64,000 nucleotides of DNA, from positions 1 through 64,000 of the IMG/VR virus record IMGVR_UViG_3300032236_000109, one strand, 5' to 3'. The notes under the pieces were generated by a model that ran no database searches, was not told the DNA's origin, and saw only the letters and a program-made list of their open reading frames with translations. Source of the stretch: a virus. The stretch's first letter is position 1; every line of letters begins with the position of its first letter. The translations under genes and the position numbers were made by a program. Shown here piece after piece: positions 36,382-42,650 of this stretch.

Positions 36382-36803
36382 GCTAACTCCGTGCCGTAAG
36401 AAAACAACATATCTTTCTTTATTAAAAATGCTTTTTTACTCACCTTATCACCTTTACCAGTAAATTCTACTGTGCGCAATTTATTGTCATCAATACAGTT
36501 ATGAATGTTTTGTTTTTTCATCATAACAAACACATGATCATCATAGAATAACCAATAATCTGCAGTGCTTGCAGATAAAGCAGATGGCTTTCCATTCATC
36601 TCAACTTCAATAACAATGTTTCCAGTTTCGTTACTCTTCGGGTCATACTTCACTTCTACAGATTTATGTATCTCTGGCACCCAAATATCGTAACCTTGAA
36701 ATGCGTTAATCAATACTGCACAAGGATGCCTTCTTTGAATGATTGCTAAAGCTTTTCTCTCTACTGCTTTGCCACGCTCTAGGTCTTCAAAAAAACTGTT
36801 CAT
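36372..36803 (-). CDS. Putative restriction-type PD-(D/E)XK nuclease fold protein
   Basis: 143 residues. GYDIWVPEIHKSVEVKYDPK contains D...E-V-K spaced as in PD-(D/E)XK nucleases, preceded by a helix with RKALAIIQRRHP. Length suits a small resolvase or restriction-like domain. No DNA-binding domain is obvious. It sits between glycosyltransferase and radical SAM genes, which is odd for a nuclease, so the fold call is uncertain. Confidence 0.55.
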   Translation of the reverse strand: MNSFFEDLERGKAVERKALAIIQRRHPCAVLINAFQGYDIWVPEIHKSVEVKYDPKSNETGNIVIEVEMNGKPSALSASTADYWLFYDDHVFVMMKKQNIHNCIDDNKLRTVEFTGKGDKVSKKAFLIKKDMLFSYGTELACE

Positions 36804-37675
36804 ACGCCTAGCTCAAGTACGTTTTCACAAGACTTACAGATGCTGCACTTATTAAACTCTGGAGACTCATTGATATCAATTAAATCTTGTAAGGGTTTAC
36901 CCTGCATAACTTCTTCATAAGACTGGGTTAACAAGTTGCCGATCACGTGCTTAAGGTTATAGTCCATGCAGCATAGAACGACATCACCGTTAGGCAGTAG
37001 CACATTGCGGTCATAGAACGGCGTACTTTTGCAAGTCAACGAAAAAGCATTGTGCGGCGTTATGCTGATTGGTTGTCCTTTAATCTGCTCTAAGTCCAAG
37101 CTATCTGCTCTGGTATGACCTTGCCAGCTAGGGAGTCGCCCAACAAAGTCTTGCAGCTCTGGATGTACAAAGCCCGACTTATCCATAGTCATAGCGCCCA
37201 CTCCACAAGGCACCTTTGTATTGGTCATAATCGCTGCAGCCCGCTGCCACTCCTCACTATTCTTCCAGCCCTTCATGTTTCCATTGGCATCAGGAAAGTG
37301 AAACATCATTACTTCTACTTGGTCTGGGTGATCTTCCAAGACTTTACGGACTCGCTCAGGATCTGTCATCCCGTACAGGGTCGTGTATATAGCAACGTGA
37401 TATCCCATGTATAGAGTCTCTTCTAGCATTGCCGTACACTCTGGGTTAGCCCAAGGTTCAGACATGCCGGAAAAATCAATACGGGTGTTTTTAGGCAGCT
37501 TTACGAGCATCTTTGTAAAGTCGGTCTGTGTCATGTACTTAGTCTTTTTGCCATACTCTGTGCGTAGATTATCTTGCGGGCAAAATGTACACATCAGCGG
37601 GCAGCCGATCATTGTGGTCAACTCCATGACAGGACCATCTGCATGAATTATTCCGTATTTTTCTCTCATAATCAT
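36800..37675 (-). CDS. Radical SAM protein with SPASM-like C-terminus
   Basis: 291 residues from the ATG at 37675 (near a weak AAGG). MELTTMIGCPLMCTFCPQDN carries the Cx3Cx2C that binds the 4Fe-4S cluster and SAM; FSGMSEPWANPE is the Gly/Glu motif 2. The C-terminal part has LLPNGDVVLCCMDYN and KCSICKSC, extra cysteines as in SPASM domains, which hold auxiliary clusters. Such enzymes modify peptides, sugars or cofactors. Substrate unknown; lies among glycosyl- and methyltransferases. Confidence 0.88.
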   Translation of the reverse strand: MIMREKYGIIHADGPVMELTTMIGCPLMCTFCPQDNLRTEYGKKTKYMTQTDFTKMLVKLPKNTRIDFSGMSEPWANPECTAMLEETLYMGYHVAIYTTLYGMTDPERVRKVLEDHPDQVEVMMFHFPDANGNMKGWKNSEEWQRAAAIMTNTKVPCGVGAMTMDKSGFVHPELQDFVGRLPSWQGHTRADSLDLEQIKGQPISITPHNAFSLTCKSTPFYDRNVLLPNGDVVLCCMDYNLKHVIGNLLTQSYEEVMQGKPLQDLIDINESPEFNKCSICKSCENVLELGV

Positions 37676-37683
37676 TTTAAACC

Positions 37684-37929
37684 TTATCTGTAACGTGGCA
37701 TGCAAGTGACTTCTACTGGAATGTCAGTAGTGTGTCCATTAATCCTTCGTTTGGTGGTAATCACATACGGGCGCAATCCTGATCCTTCGCATTCTGTAAC
37801 GCCGTTAATGACTTCGTTACGGGTTAGCGGAGAAATCTCTTTATCCAAAATTAACTCTTGGCTAGGCGCTTCTCTGGATGTACCGCAAGCGGTTAATAAT
37901 AATGCAGCTAATACAATTATATATTTCAT
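37684..37929 (-). CDS. Small lipoprotein (81 aa)
   Basis: Signal peptide MKYIIVLAALLLTAC with lipobox L-T-A-C (Cys15), then a polar mature part with two further cysteines (TECEG, VTCMP) that may form a disulfide. Preceded by GAGGAG. Secreted and lipid-anchored, so it may alter the cell surface, for example in superinfection exclusion, in line with the surrounding glycan genes. Family unknown. Confidence 0.75.
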   Translation of the reverse strand: MKYIIVLAALLLTACGTSREAPSQELILDKEISPLTRNEVINGVTECEGSGLRPYVITTKRRINGHTTDIPVEVTCMPRYR

Positions 37930-38664
37930 TTATGACTCCTCTTGATAAAACATTGCTGGTGGTAATGGGCGATTAGGTTTATCCAATACGTTTGGTTGGT
38001 CTAATGGATGCGGGAACTCTGTTGCATATCCCTCTGGCTCAGCACGGTCTTTGCGCAGCAACGTTAATTCAAATACCGTAGGCATCAACATACCTTCTAC
38101 TTCAATAAATTCGCAGTTGTTGTTGGGATGGCTGTGAACTACATGGAAGTCTTGTAATAACTTGGCAAAGAAAGTCTGTACTACTTCCCAAGCAAGCGGC
38201 GTAAACCAAGTATGAGCATTATGTATCTCAATGGCTATGATTCTAAAGCGGCGCAAGATGTCAATCGGCGTAGCTAGAATGGTTGTATATTCGCTACCTT
38301 CAATATCCATCTGCAAGATTAAATCACCAAACTCATTAGCTTTATTTCTTACCCAAAACTCTAGTGTCATGTAGCCATCAGTATTGATGCCATCCAAATA
38401 CTTTTTGGTGAAGGACGCTACCTCTAGTCCTGCTGGCGGTGCATCTACAGAAGCATCCGCAAGGTGAGACCGTATGCCCCGTTTAAGAAGATCTTGCTCA
38501 AAGGTGGCAATAACGTCTACCCCCGGAGAGAAGCACGTTGAAATGCCGCTTAAATCGTCTGGAATCAGGTATCCGCCATCGTTATTTCCGCCAATACGTA
38601 CCAGATCGTATTTGGTTTTAACTGGATACAGCGACTCCAAAAGACTTTGTAGTTGCTCAATCAT
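37930..38664 (-). CDS. FkbM-family methyltransferase
   Basis: 244 residues. RIGGNNDGGYLIPDDL (SAM-binding start), CFSPGVDVIATFEQDLLKRG, and LQMDIEGSEYTTIL are the FkbM signatures; the D-I-E-G-S-E segment is diagnostic. FkbM enzymes methylate sugar or polyketide hydroxyls; in polysaccharide loci they act on glycans. Coupled by ATGA to the fucosyltransferase-like gene. Confidence 0.88.
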   Translation of the reverse strand: MIEQLQSLLESLYPVKTKYDLVRIGGNNDGGYLIPDDLSGISTCFSPGVDVIATFEQDLLKRGIRSHLADASVDAPPAGLEVASFTKKYLDGINTDGYMTLEFWVRNKANEFGDLILQMDIEGSEYTTILATPIDILRRFRIIAIEIHNAHTWFTPLAWEVVQTFFAKLLQDFHVVHSHPNNNCEFIEVEGMLMPTVFELTLLRKDRAEPEGYATEFPHPLDQPNVLDKPNRPLPPAMFYQEES

Positions 38665-39518
38665 TTAACTATTCCTCTGACAAATTCCATGGCGTTATTT
38701 AGACTTGGTTCTTCCCATAGTAACGGGCGATTATACATAGCCTCATACAGCTCCATGCTTTCGTCATATGCTTGAATGGTTGTAACAAACCAACTCAAGT
38801 CTTTGGTGTTCATATAGTTTAGATAAGCTCCCTCATGGAAGTCGCAGTCCACGGATAACGTACCACTGTATATCGGTACAGTACCGCCCGCATAGGCGTC
38901 AATCAGCTTCTCGGTTACATAGCCATCGTAAACAGAGTTCTCTGGACATAAGCAAAACTTATAGTCTGGCAAGATATCAAACTTAGAATTACGTAAAGAC
39001 CTACCAAACATATTGCCGTATCCATCTACGGGTTTATACTTAGATATAGAGTTATAAAGGTTTACCCTTAGTCCTTCAGGGTTGCCAGCAATCATAGCGC
39101 AAAAGCGATCTTTCTTACTCAGATCAAGAGTTCTTTGCTGTGTTAGCGGTTTAATCGGAATCAATGGTTCATAACCATGATTGTGGGAATTTGGTTTGCG
39201 TGGTTTTTGTTCAAATCCATCCCAAGCAAGCCTAGCGTACCACAACGGTAATCTAAAGTTCCGCCCGCCATAACTATCATAGTCAAACGATAGAGAGTAA
39301 TCATACCCAATATAACTGGGGCGCATATTCTCACCAATGTACTGAATAGTTTTCTTTGGATCAGTCTGCACATTACCAAAGACAGAACTAACAATCAGGT
39401 CTGCAGTATGCGGGTTGTGAGTATATTCAAATCCACCCAAGGCTTCCTTAAAAAAGAACTCAAAAAAGTCTCCGTCAAAAGCCCCGTCCCAAAAGTTCAC
39501 TACGCATATTTTTTTCAT
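38661..39518 (-). CDS. GT10 alpha-fucosyltransferase-like protein
   Basis: 285 residues. The C-terminal donor-binding motif CPENSVYDGYVTEKL with GGTVPIYSG is the hallmark of family GT10 alpha-1,3/4-fucosyltransferases using GDP-fucose. The N-terminal half has DGDFFEFFFKEALGG and a SFDYDSYGGRNFRLP stretch usual in the family. No membrane tail as in bacterial homologues. Predicted to add fucose (or a related 6-deoxy sugar) to an acceptor that cannot be named from sequence. Confidence 0.85.
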   Translation of the reverse strand: MKKICVVNFWDGAFDGDFFEFFFKEALGGFEYTHNPHTADLIVSSVFGNVQTDPKKTIQYIGENMRPSYIGYDYSLSFDYDSYGGRNFRLPLWYARLAWDGFEQKPRKPNSHNHGYEPLIPIKPLTQQRTLDLSKKDRFCAMIAGNPEGLRVNLYNSISKYKPVDGYGNMFGRSLRNSKFDILPDYKFCLCPENSVYDGYVTEKLIDAYAGGTVPIYSGTLSVDCDFHEGAYLNYMNTKDLSWFVTTIQAYDESMELYEAMYNRPLLWEEPSLNNAMEFVRGIVK

Positions 39519-39802
39519 TAGCAGCGCCCATCATCATCTTGAACGTCTTTATTTTTCTTGCCCTTCTTCGTTTCCAACGTAGCTATAACCTTCTGTTGCT
39601 GGCGATTTACAGCCATAATATGTGCCGCTAACTCTTCTAGTTCTTCGCTATATTGCTGAAGTATTTCTGTTGCAGCCCACAATGCACCGCTCTCAGCATT
39701 ATCTGTAATACGATCTGCCACCAGTTCCACAATCATTGCGGCGCTGTGAATCTTGTAACCAATCTCGCTAACTCGGTTAGCTTTCTCCCAAAGTCCGTCC
39801 AT
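39518..39802 (-). CDS. Conserved small helical phage protein (94 aa)
   Basis: Start MDGLWEKANRVSEIGYKIHS at 39802 is chosen because GAGGAG lies six bases upstream; an earlier ATG lacks one. The core AAMIVELVADRITDNAESGALW is a recurrent small-protein motif I recall from other phages. Helical throughout, ends basic then acidic. Stop overlaps the GT10 start region (TAATG). Function unknown. Confidence 0.6.
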   Translation of the reverse strand: MDGLWEKANRVSEIGYKIHSAAMIVELVADRITDNAESGALWAATEILQQYSEELEELAAHIMAVNRQQQKVIATLETKKGKKNKDVQDDDGRC

Positions 39803-39959
39803 CTTTTTCTCCTCGTAGTAAAGTGTGTCCAAATATGTAGTAAAGTTGTCCGCTGCTTTTTTCAATAAGCTTGCGTTTTTTGTGTATAGAGTCTTCATCT
39901 TTTAAGTACCAAGTGATATGGTTATCTAGCTTAAACATTTCTTCTTTGCGCTTACGCAT
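39777..39959 (-). CDS. Small basic hypothetical protein (60 aa)
   Basis: Start at 39959 overlaps the stop of the tiny upstream gene (TGATG). Very basic N-terminus (MRKRKEEMFKLDNHITWYL), then Lys-rich helix. The stop overlaps the next gene. No family recognised; a nucleic-acid-binding role is possible from charge. Confidence 0.45.
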   Translation of the reverse strand: MRKRKEEMFKLDNHITWYLKDEDSIHKKRKLIEKSSGQLYYIFGHTLLRGEKDGRTLGES

Positions 39960-40033
39960 CATCTGCCTTTCATAAACAGAAAGACTGCATAGCAAACAGC
40001 AAACACCAGCGCCGCAACAATCAGCTCAATCAT
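39959..40033 (-). CDS. Tiny membrane peptide (24 aa)
   Basis: ATGA overlap with the upstream stop and TGATG overlap with the downstream start. The whole product (MIELIVAALVFAVCYAVFLF, then MKGR) is one transmembrane helix. Size makes it easy to dismiss, but the exact coupling at both ends and similar peptides at 41003 and 47899 support it. Function unknown. Confidence 0.4.
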   Translation of the reverse strand: MIELIVAALVFAVCYAVFLFMKGR

Positions 40034-40061
40034 TTCTCTTGTGCCTTTCTTAGTATTGCTC
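40030..40061 (-). repeat. 31-nt gene-junction repeat, copy 1
   Basis: On the minus strand it encodes (A)ILRKAQEK, contains the AAGAAAGG ribosome-binding region, and ends in the AATGA stop/start overlap of the next gene. The same sequence recurs at 40523-40553 and 40753-40783, so each junction carries identical C-terminal codons, RBS and start. Confidence 0.85.
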
Positions 40062-40317
40062 TAGCAAATTCAATAACTCCTGTTTGCCAATCCATGTCTA
40101 AATGTTCTTCAGATAATTCTTCTATTTCCTCATCTGTTAGTGTCTTTTCAGATTCTTGCGTAAAGTCAAACAGTCGTTGTAATGCAGCTTCCTTTTTCAA
40201 CGCCTCTATTTCAGCTTGTTGCTGGCGTAGCATGGCAACGGCATCGCCAATATAACCAAGGCAAAAACCATCAACCATTTCTTTTTCCATTGTGTCAGCT
40301 AGTTCTAATGCGTTCAT
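40030..40317 (-). CDS. Small acidic protein, LTDEEI/ILRKAQEK family, copy 1
   Basis: 95 residues from the ATG at 40317, overlapping the upstream stop (ATGA). Layout: MNALELADTMEKEM start, a RQQQAEIEAL coiled-coil, then a TLTDEEIEEL...FARAILRKAQEK end. The start resembles the MNANELADKL genes at 41095 and 41312; the tail is shared with 40523. The last codons are part of a 31-nt repeat (see repeat entries). Function unknown. Confidence 0.6.
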   Translation of the reverse strand: MNALELADTMEKEMVDGFCLGYIGDAVAMLRQQQAEIEALKKEAALQRLFDFTQESEKTLTDEEIEELSEEHLDMDWQTGVIEFARAILRKAQEK

Positions 40318-40526
40318 TCTGTCAATGCCTCCGTATCCTCTACCCAGCCAAAATATCCAGCCGCTTCGCCACAAGCAGCGCAACGCAAGCGTGGAAAGTT
40401 ACTTCCTCTTACGCCATACTCAGCAGTCCAAGTTTTATTATTACATCCACCGCATACAAGTACTTCTGTCATAGCCGTTGGTGTGTCATTCCTGTGGGCA
40501 AGAAACACGACTTTGTTTTCGTTCAT
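40314..40526 (-). CDS. Small zinc-ribbon-like protein (70 aa)
   Basis: Four cysteines in two pairs, CGGC (EVLVCGGCNNKTW) and CAAC (LRCAACGEAAGYF), make a zinc ribbon around a short TAEYGVRGSNFPR loop. Acidic end (GWVEDTEALTE). Coupled to genes on both sides by ATGA-type overlaps. Possibly a small regulator or nucleic-acid binder. Confidence 0.62.
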   Translation of the reverse strand: MNENKVVFLAHRNDTPTAMTEVLVCGGCNNKTWTAEYGVRGSNFPRLRCAACGEAAGYFGWVEDTEALTE

Positions 40527-40553
40527 TTCTCTTGTGCCTTTCTTAGTATTGCT
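40523..40553 (-). repeat. 31-nt gene-junction repeat, copy 2
   Basis: Identical to copies 1 and 3. Forms the end of the gene at 40523-40756 and the start of the zinc-ribbon gene at 40314-40526. Confidence 0.85.
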
Positions 40554-40756
40554 TTAGCAAAACCCAATAGTTCTAAATCATCAGGATAAACATTGCCTGA
40601 CTCTTTGCTTTTCCAAGCGCCATTTTCAACAGCTAAAGAGTATATTTCCTCATCTGTTAGTGTCTTTGCTGGACTATATGTAGTTTCACATGAATGTCCT
40701 GCGCCATTTTCCATTTTCATCTCTTCTCCGCAAAAACAACAAGTCATCTTTATCAT
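40523..40756 (-). CDS. Small protein, LTDEEI/ILRKAQEK family, copy 2 (77 aa)
   Basis: Starts MIKMTCCFCGEEMKMENG with a Cys cluster (TCCFCGEE) resembling a short zinc knuckle, then TLTDEEIYSLAVEN and the same tail FAKAILRKAQEK as copy 1. Mosaic of a zinc-binding head and the LTDEEI tail, which suggests assembly by recombination at the junction repeats. Confidence 0.6.
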   Translation of the reverse strand: MIKMTCCFCGEEMKMENGAGHSCETTYSPAKTLTDEEIYSLAVENGAWKSKESGNVYPDDLELLGFAKAILRKAQEK

Positions 40757-40783
40757 TTCTCTTGTGCCTTTCTTAGTATTGCT
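40753..40783 (-). repeat. 31-nt gene-junction repeat, copy 3
   Basis: Identical to copies 1 and 2; with copy 1 identity extends two bases further. A degenerate fourth copy lies at 40984-41005, at the next junction. Confidence 0.85.
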
Positions 40784-40986
40784 CTACGCATTTGTCCTGT
40801 TGAACGATTATTTCGTCTTGCTCTAAACACAATTGCTTTACCTAATCCACGCTTGAGCAAATCAAACTGCATATCATGGACAAGTCCGCAATCACAGCAA
40901 GCAAACTTGTATTTAATCCTATTTGGATAAACCCATTCTGACCAATCTCCATCTTTTTCTACTTCATGTTTTTTAAATCGGCTCAT
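40753..40986 (-). CDS. Conserved small phage protein with CCxC motif and ILRKAQEK tail (77 aa)
   Basis: Start MSRFKKHEVEKDGDWSEWVY at 40986 has an AAAGG-type site upstream. ACCDCGLVHDMQF and VFRARRNNRSTGQMRR form a small conserved phage protein I recall from other genomes; there the protein ends after the NNRSTGQ(V/M)RR region. Here it continues into AILRKAQEK, the tail of unrelated neighbours, so the junction repeat has been fused to its end. Confidence 0.65.
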   Translation of the reverse strand: MSRFKKHEVEKDGDWSEWVYPNRIKYKFACCDCGLVHDMQFDLLKRGLGKAIVFRARRNNRSTGQMRRAILRKAQEK

Positions 40987-41002
40987 TTCTTTCGTGCCTT
41001 TC

Positions 41003-41098
41003 TTAAATATGCAAACTAACCCAAACCAACACAATCAAAATTCCTATTGCTGGAACGGCTGGCATTAACGCATCCATAAACATTTCTAATTTATTCAT
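41003..41098 (-). CDS. Tiny membrane peptide (31 aa)
   Basis: ATGA overlap with the upstream stop. MNKLEMFMDALMPAVPAIGI then LIVLVWVSLHI is a single hydrophobic helix with a short polar head. Same style as the peptides at 39959 and 47899. Function unknown. Confidence 0.42.
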   Translation of the reverse strand: MNKLEMFMDALMPAVPAIGILIVLVWVSLHI

Positions 41099-41325
41099 TT
41101 TTCTTGCACTTTTTTTAATAATTCGTCAAGCATCATATTTCCTAAGTTTTCGTAACTTTTTATTTTGTTTTTCAACGCCTCAATTTCAGCTTGTTGCTGG
41201 CGTACCAAGGATTCAAGTTGGTCAATGTAGTGCTTTCTATTTCCGTAATAAACAGAGTCCATGTTAAACAAATCAACTTCTCGTAAATCCTCAAGCAATT
41301 TATCAGCTAGTTCATTTGCGTTCAT
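41095..41325 (-). CDS. Small coiled-coil protein, MNANELADKL family, copy A (76 aa)
   Basis: MNANELADKLLEDLREVDLF followed by VRQQQAEIEALKNKIK coiled-coil and a VQEK tail. Shares its start with 41312-41587 and its RQQQAEIEALK segment with 40030-40317. Function unknown. Confidence 0.58.
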   Translation of the reverse strand: MNANELADKLLEDLREVDLFNMDSVYYGNRKHYIDQLESLVRQQQAEIEALKNKIKSYENLGNMMLDELLKKVQEK

Positions 41326-41587
41326 TGCTCAGCTCCTTTGCTACCTCATTGCCACGCTCGGCGTATACCAGTTTGAACGCAAGGTCAACAATGTGTTTGT
41401 CTTGTGCTTTCATGTACTCTTTTTGCGCCTCAATAACATCAAGGTGGCGCTTTTGCCATTGCTCTAGGTTGTTGATTTTCTCTGCTTGCTGGCGTAGCAT
41501 GGTGGCTGCTTGTTCCATGTACTCATCGCAGTCATATTCCATAGTAAGGCTGGACATCAATTTATCAGCTAATTCATTTGCGTTCAT
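41312..41587 (-). CDS. Small coiled-coil protein, MNANELADKL family, copy B (91 aa)
   Basis: MNANELADKLMSSLTMEYDC, then MLRQQAEKINNLEQW coiled-coil. Start at 41587, two bases after the upstream stop. Overlaps copy A by 14 bases. Paralogue of copy A; the family appears in other phage accessory operons (recall) without known function. Confidence 0.58.
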   Translation of the reverse strand: MNANELADKLMSSLTMEYDCDEYMEQAATMLRQQAEKINNLEQWQKRHLDVIEAQKEYMKAQDKHIVDLAFKLVYAERGNEVAKELSNERK

Positions 41588-41588
41588 A

Positions 41589-41780
41589 TCAATGCGCCGT
41601 TGGAATGTTTTCAATCTCACGCTCTGCAAGCATGGCATCTGCAATCTCATAAGCCCGTCTTGCTGCTACCTCATCCCAGTTTTTGCCGCTGGATAAATCA
41701 AACTTCCAGTCGCCGGAACACATACCGCTCATTACTTTGGCGGCAAAATAATCTCTTAATCTACGTTGTCTATCAGTCAT
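41589..41780 (-). CDS. LRDYFAAK-family small protein, copy 1 (63 aa)
   Basis: LRDYFAAKVMSGM and AARRAYEIADAMLAERE are the two conserved segments of a small phage protein family I recall; a second member is at 48332-48553 on the other minus-strand operon. Helical, no membrane segment. Function unknown. Confidence 0.65.
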   Translation of the reverse strand: MTDRQRRLRDYFAAKVMSGMCSGDWKFDLSSGKNWDEVAARRAYEIADAMLAEREIENIPTAH

Positions 41781-41956
41781 ACTGTTTCCTCATATTTGGC
41801 TAATTGTTTTTTTAACTCTTTAATTTCAGCACATTTTTCGTTGTAATTTTTCATCCAAATATTTCTCTTGTAGGCAAAGTATTGAACTCTCCTACCTAAT
41901 ACATGTAAATCGTGCCTAAAGGCTTCAACCTCGTTTTGAAAATCATCTTGTGTCAT
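41777..41956 (-). CDS. First gene of the left minus-strand operon, small helical protein (59 aa)
   Basis: The ATG at 41956 follows a strong GAGGAG and is preferred to upstream in-frame codons. Helical, mixed charge (TQDDFQNEVEAFRHDLHVLG, YNEKCAEIKELKKQLAKYEE). Lies about 16 bases downstream of the predicted transcription start of the promoter at 41979-42007. Confidence 0.6.
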   Translation of the reverse strand: MTQDDFQNEVEAFRHDLHVLGRRVQYFAYKRNIWMKNYNEKCAEIKELKKQLAKYEETV

Positions 41957-41978
41957 ATACCTCTCCTCTTTTTTTAAG

Positions 41979-42007
41979 ACTATAATCATTACTATCAGAA
42001 ATGTAAA
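41979..42007 (-). promoter_or_regulatory. Sigma-70 promoter for the 12-kb minus-strand operon
   Basis: On the minus strand: TTTACA (42007-42002), a 17-base spacer, then TATAGT (41984-41979); each hexamer is one base from consensus. Predicted start near 41972, just ahead of the first gene with a GAGGAG site. No terminator was seen between the closely packed genes down to 29632. Confidence 0.75.
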
Positions 42008-42042
42008 TAGGTTGTTCCCATTTTTTTCACATATATTGATTA

Positions 42043-42441
42043 GTGATTACCCTTAAACTACCTTATCCATGCAGCGTGAACTCTTACTGGCTGACGTCAG
42101 GTAAGCGCCGCTATATATCGAAACGTGGAATGGCGTTTAAAGCTGCAGCAGCAGAGGCGTGTAATGGACTAACTGGATTTGGAAGTGATCCAGTAGAAGT
42201 GTCAATCGTGTTGTATCCAAGAGACAAACGGCTGCTTGACATAGATAACATTTGTAAATGTATTCTAGATTCATTACAAGGGTATCTGTATGAGGACGAT
42301 CAACAGGTCTGGAAGCTGACCGTTGAACGAGCCGAAAAGATTAAAGGCGGAGGATGTGACGTGACCGTCAAAGAATATAGTAAGCATGATCCTACTGTAA
42401 CGGATCGCATGGCTGCGCTTATACAAGACTTAACTGATTAG
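42043..42441 (+). CDS. rusA: RusA-family Holliday junction resolvase
   Basis: 132 residues from a GTG at 42043; the start MITLKLPYPCSVNSYW matches the RusA N-terminus. Acidic catalytic residues: LLDIDNICKCILDSL (D66, D68, D76) and YEDDQQVW (D85/D86). RusA is a homodimeric, metal-dependent resolvase cutting four-way junctions. First gene of the divergent plus-strand unit. No Shine-Dalgarno is visible; a TATATT at 42033-42038 would start transcription near the GTG, so a leaderless message is possible. Confidence 0.9.
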   Translation: MITLKLPYPCSVNSYWLTSGKRRYISKRGMAFKAAAAEACNGLTGFGSDPVEVSIVLYPRDKRLLDIDNICKCILDSLQGYLYEDDQQVWKLTVERAEKIKGGGCDVTVKEYSKHDPTVTDRMAALIQDLTD

Positions 42442-42455
42442 GTGCGCTATGCACT

Positions 42456-42633
42456 TTCATGCGGCATGAATGCATGAATTTTCAATAAATGATGCATCTC
42501 ATTCTTATTTATAGGTTCCCTTTTGGTACCTTTAGGTATTAATTTTCTATATACATTGATACCTATAGGTATAAAAAATGCTAATAAGTATGCATATATA
42601 GGGTAAACCCTAATTGCTGTCAACGGCTGACAG
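42456..42633. promoter_or_regulatory. Intergenic hub with five inverted repeats; candidate replication/control region
   Basis: In the stretch between rusA and the next gene: TTCATGCGGCATGAA (42456-42470, perfect around a central G); TACCTTTAGGTA (42527-42538); ATACCTATAGGTAT (42559-42572, perfect); TAGGGTAAACCCTA (42599-42612, perfect); CTGTCAACGGCTGACAG (42617-42633). 42481-42600 is very A/T-rich. Followed by a TATAAT at 42639. Neighbours are resolvase, ParB-like, helicase and primase genes, so it could be an origin, an operator array or both. Confidence 0.6.
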
Positions 42634-42638
42634 CGTTG

Positions 42639-42644
42639 TATAAT
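42639..42644 (+). promoter_or_regulatory. TATAAT -10 box of the hairpin RNA gene
   Basis: Perfect TATAAT ending six bases before 42651. A clear -35 is missing (TTGCTG at 42614 would need a 19-base spacer), and the TGTCAACGG palindrome occupies the -20 to -33 region, suggesting regulation by its binding protein. Confidence 0.55.
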
Positions 42645-42650
42645 AGCAAC

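Noticed and set aside
42616-42633. CTGTCAACGGCTGACAG as a LexA box
   Set aside because: LexA boxes are CTG-N10-CAG; this has an 11-base centre and a different core, so it is treated as a separate palindrome.
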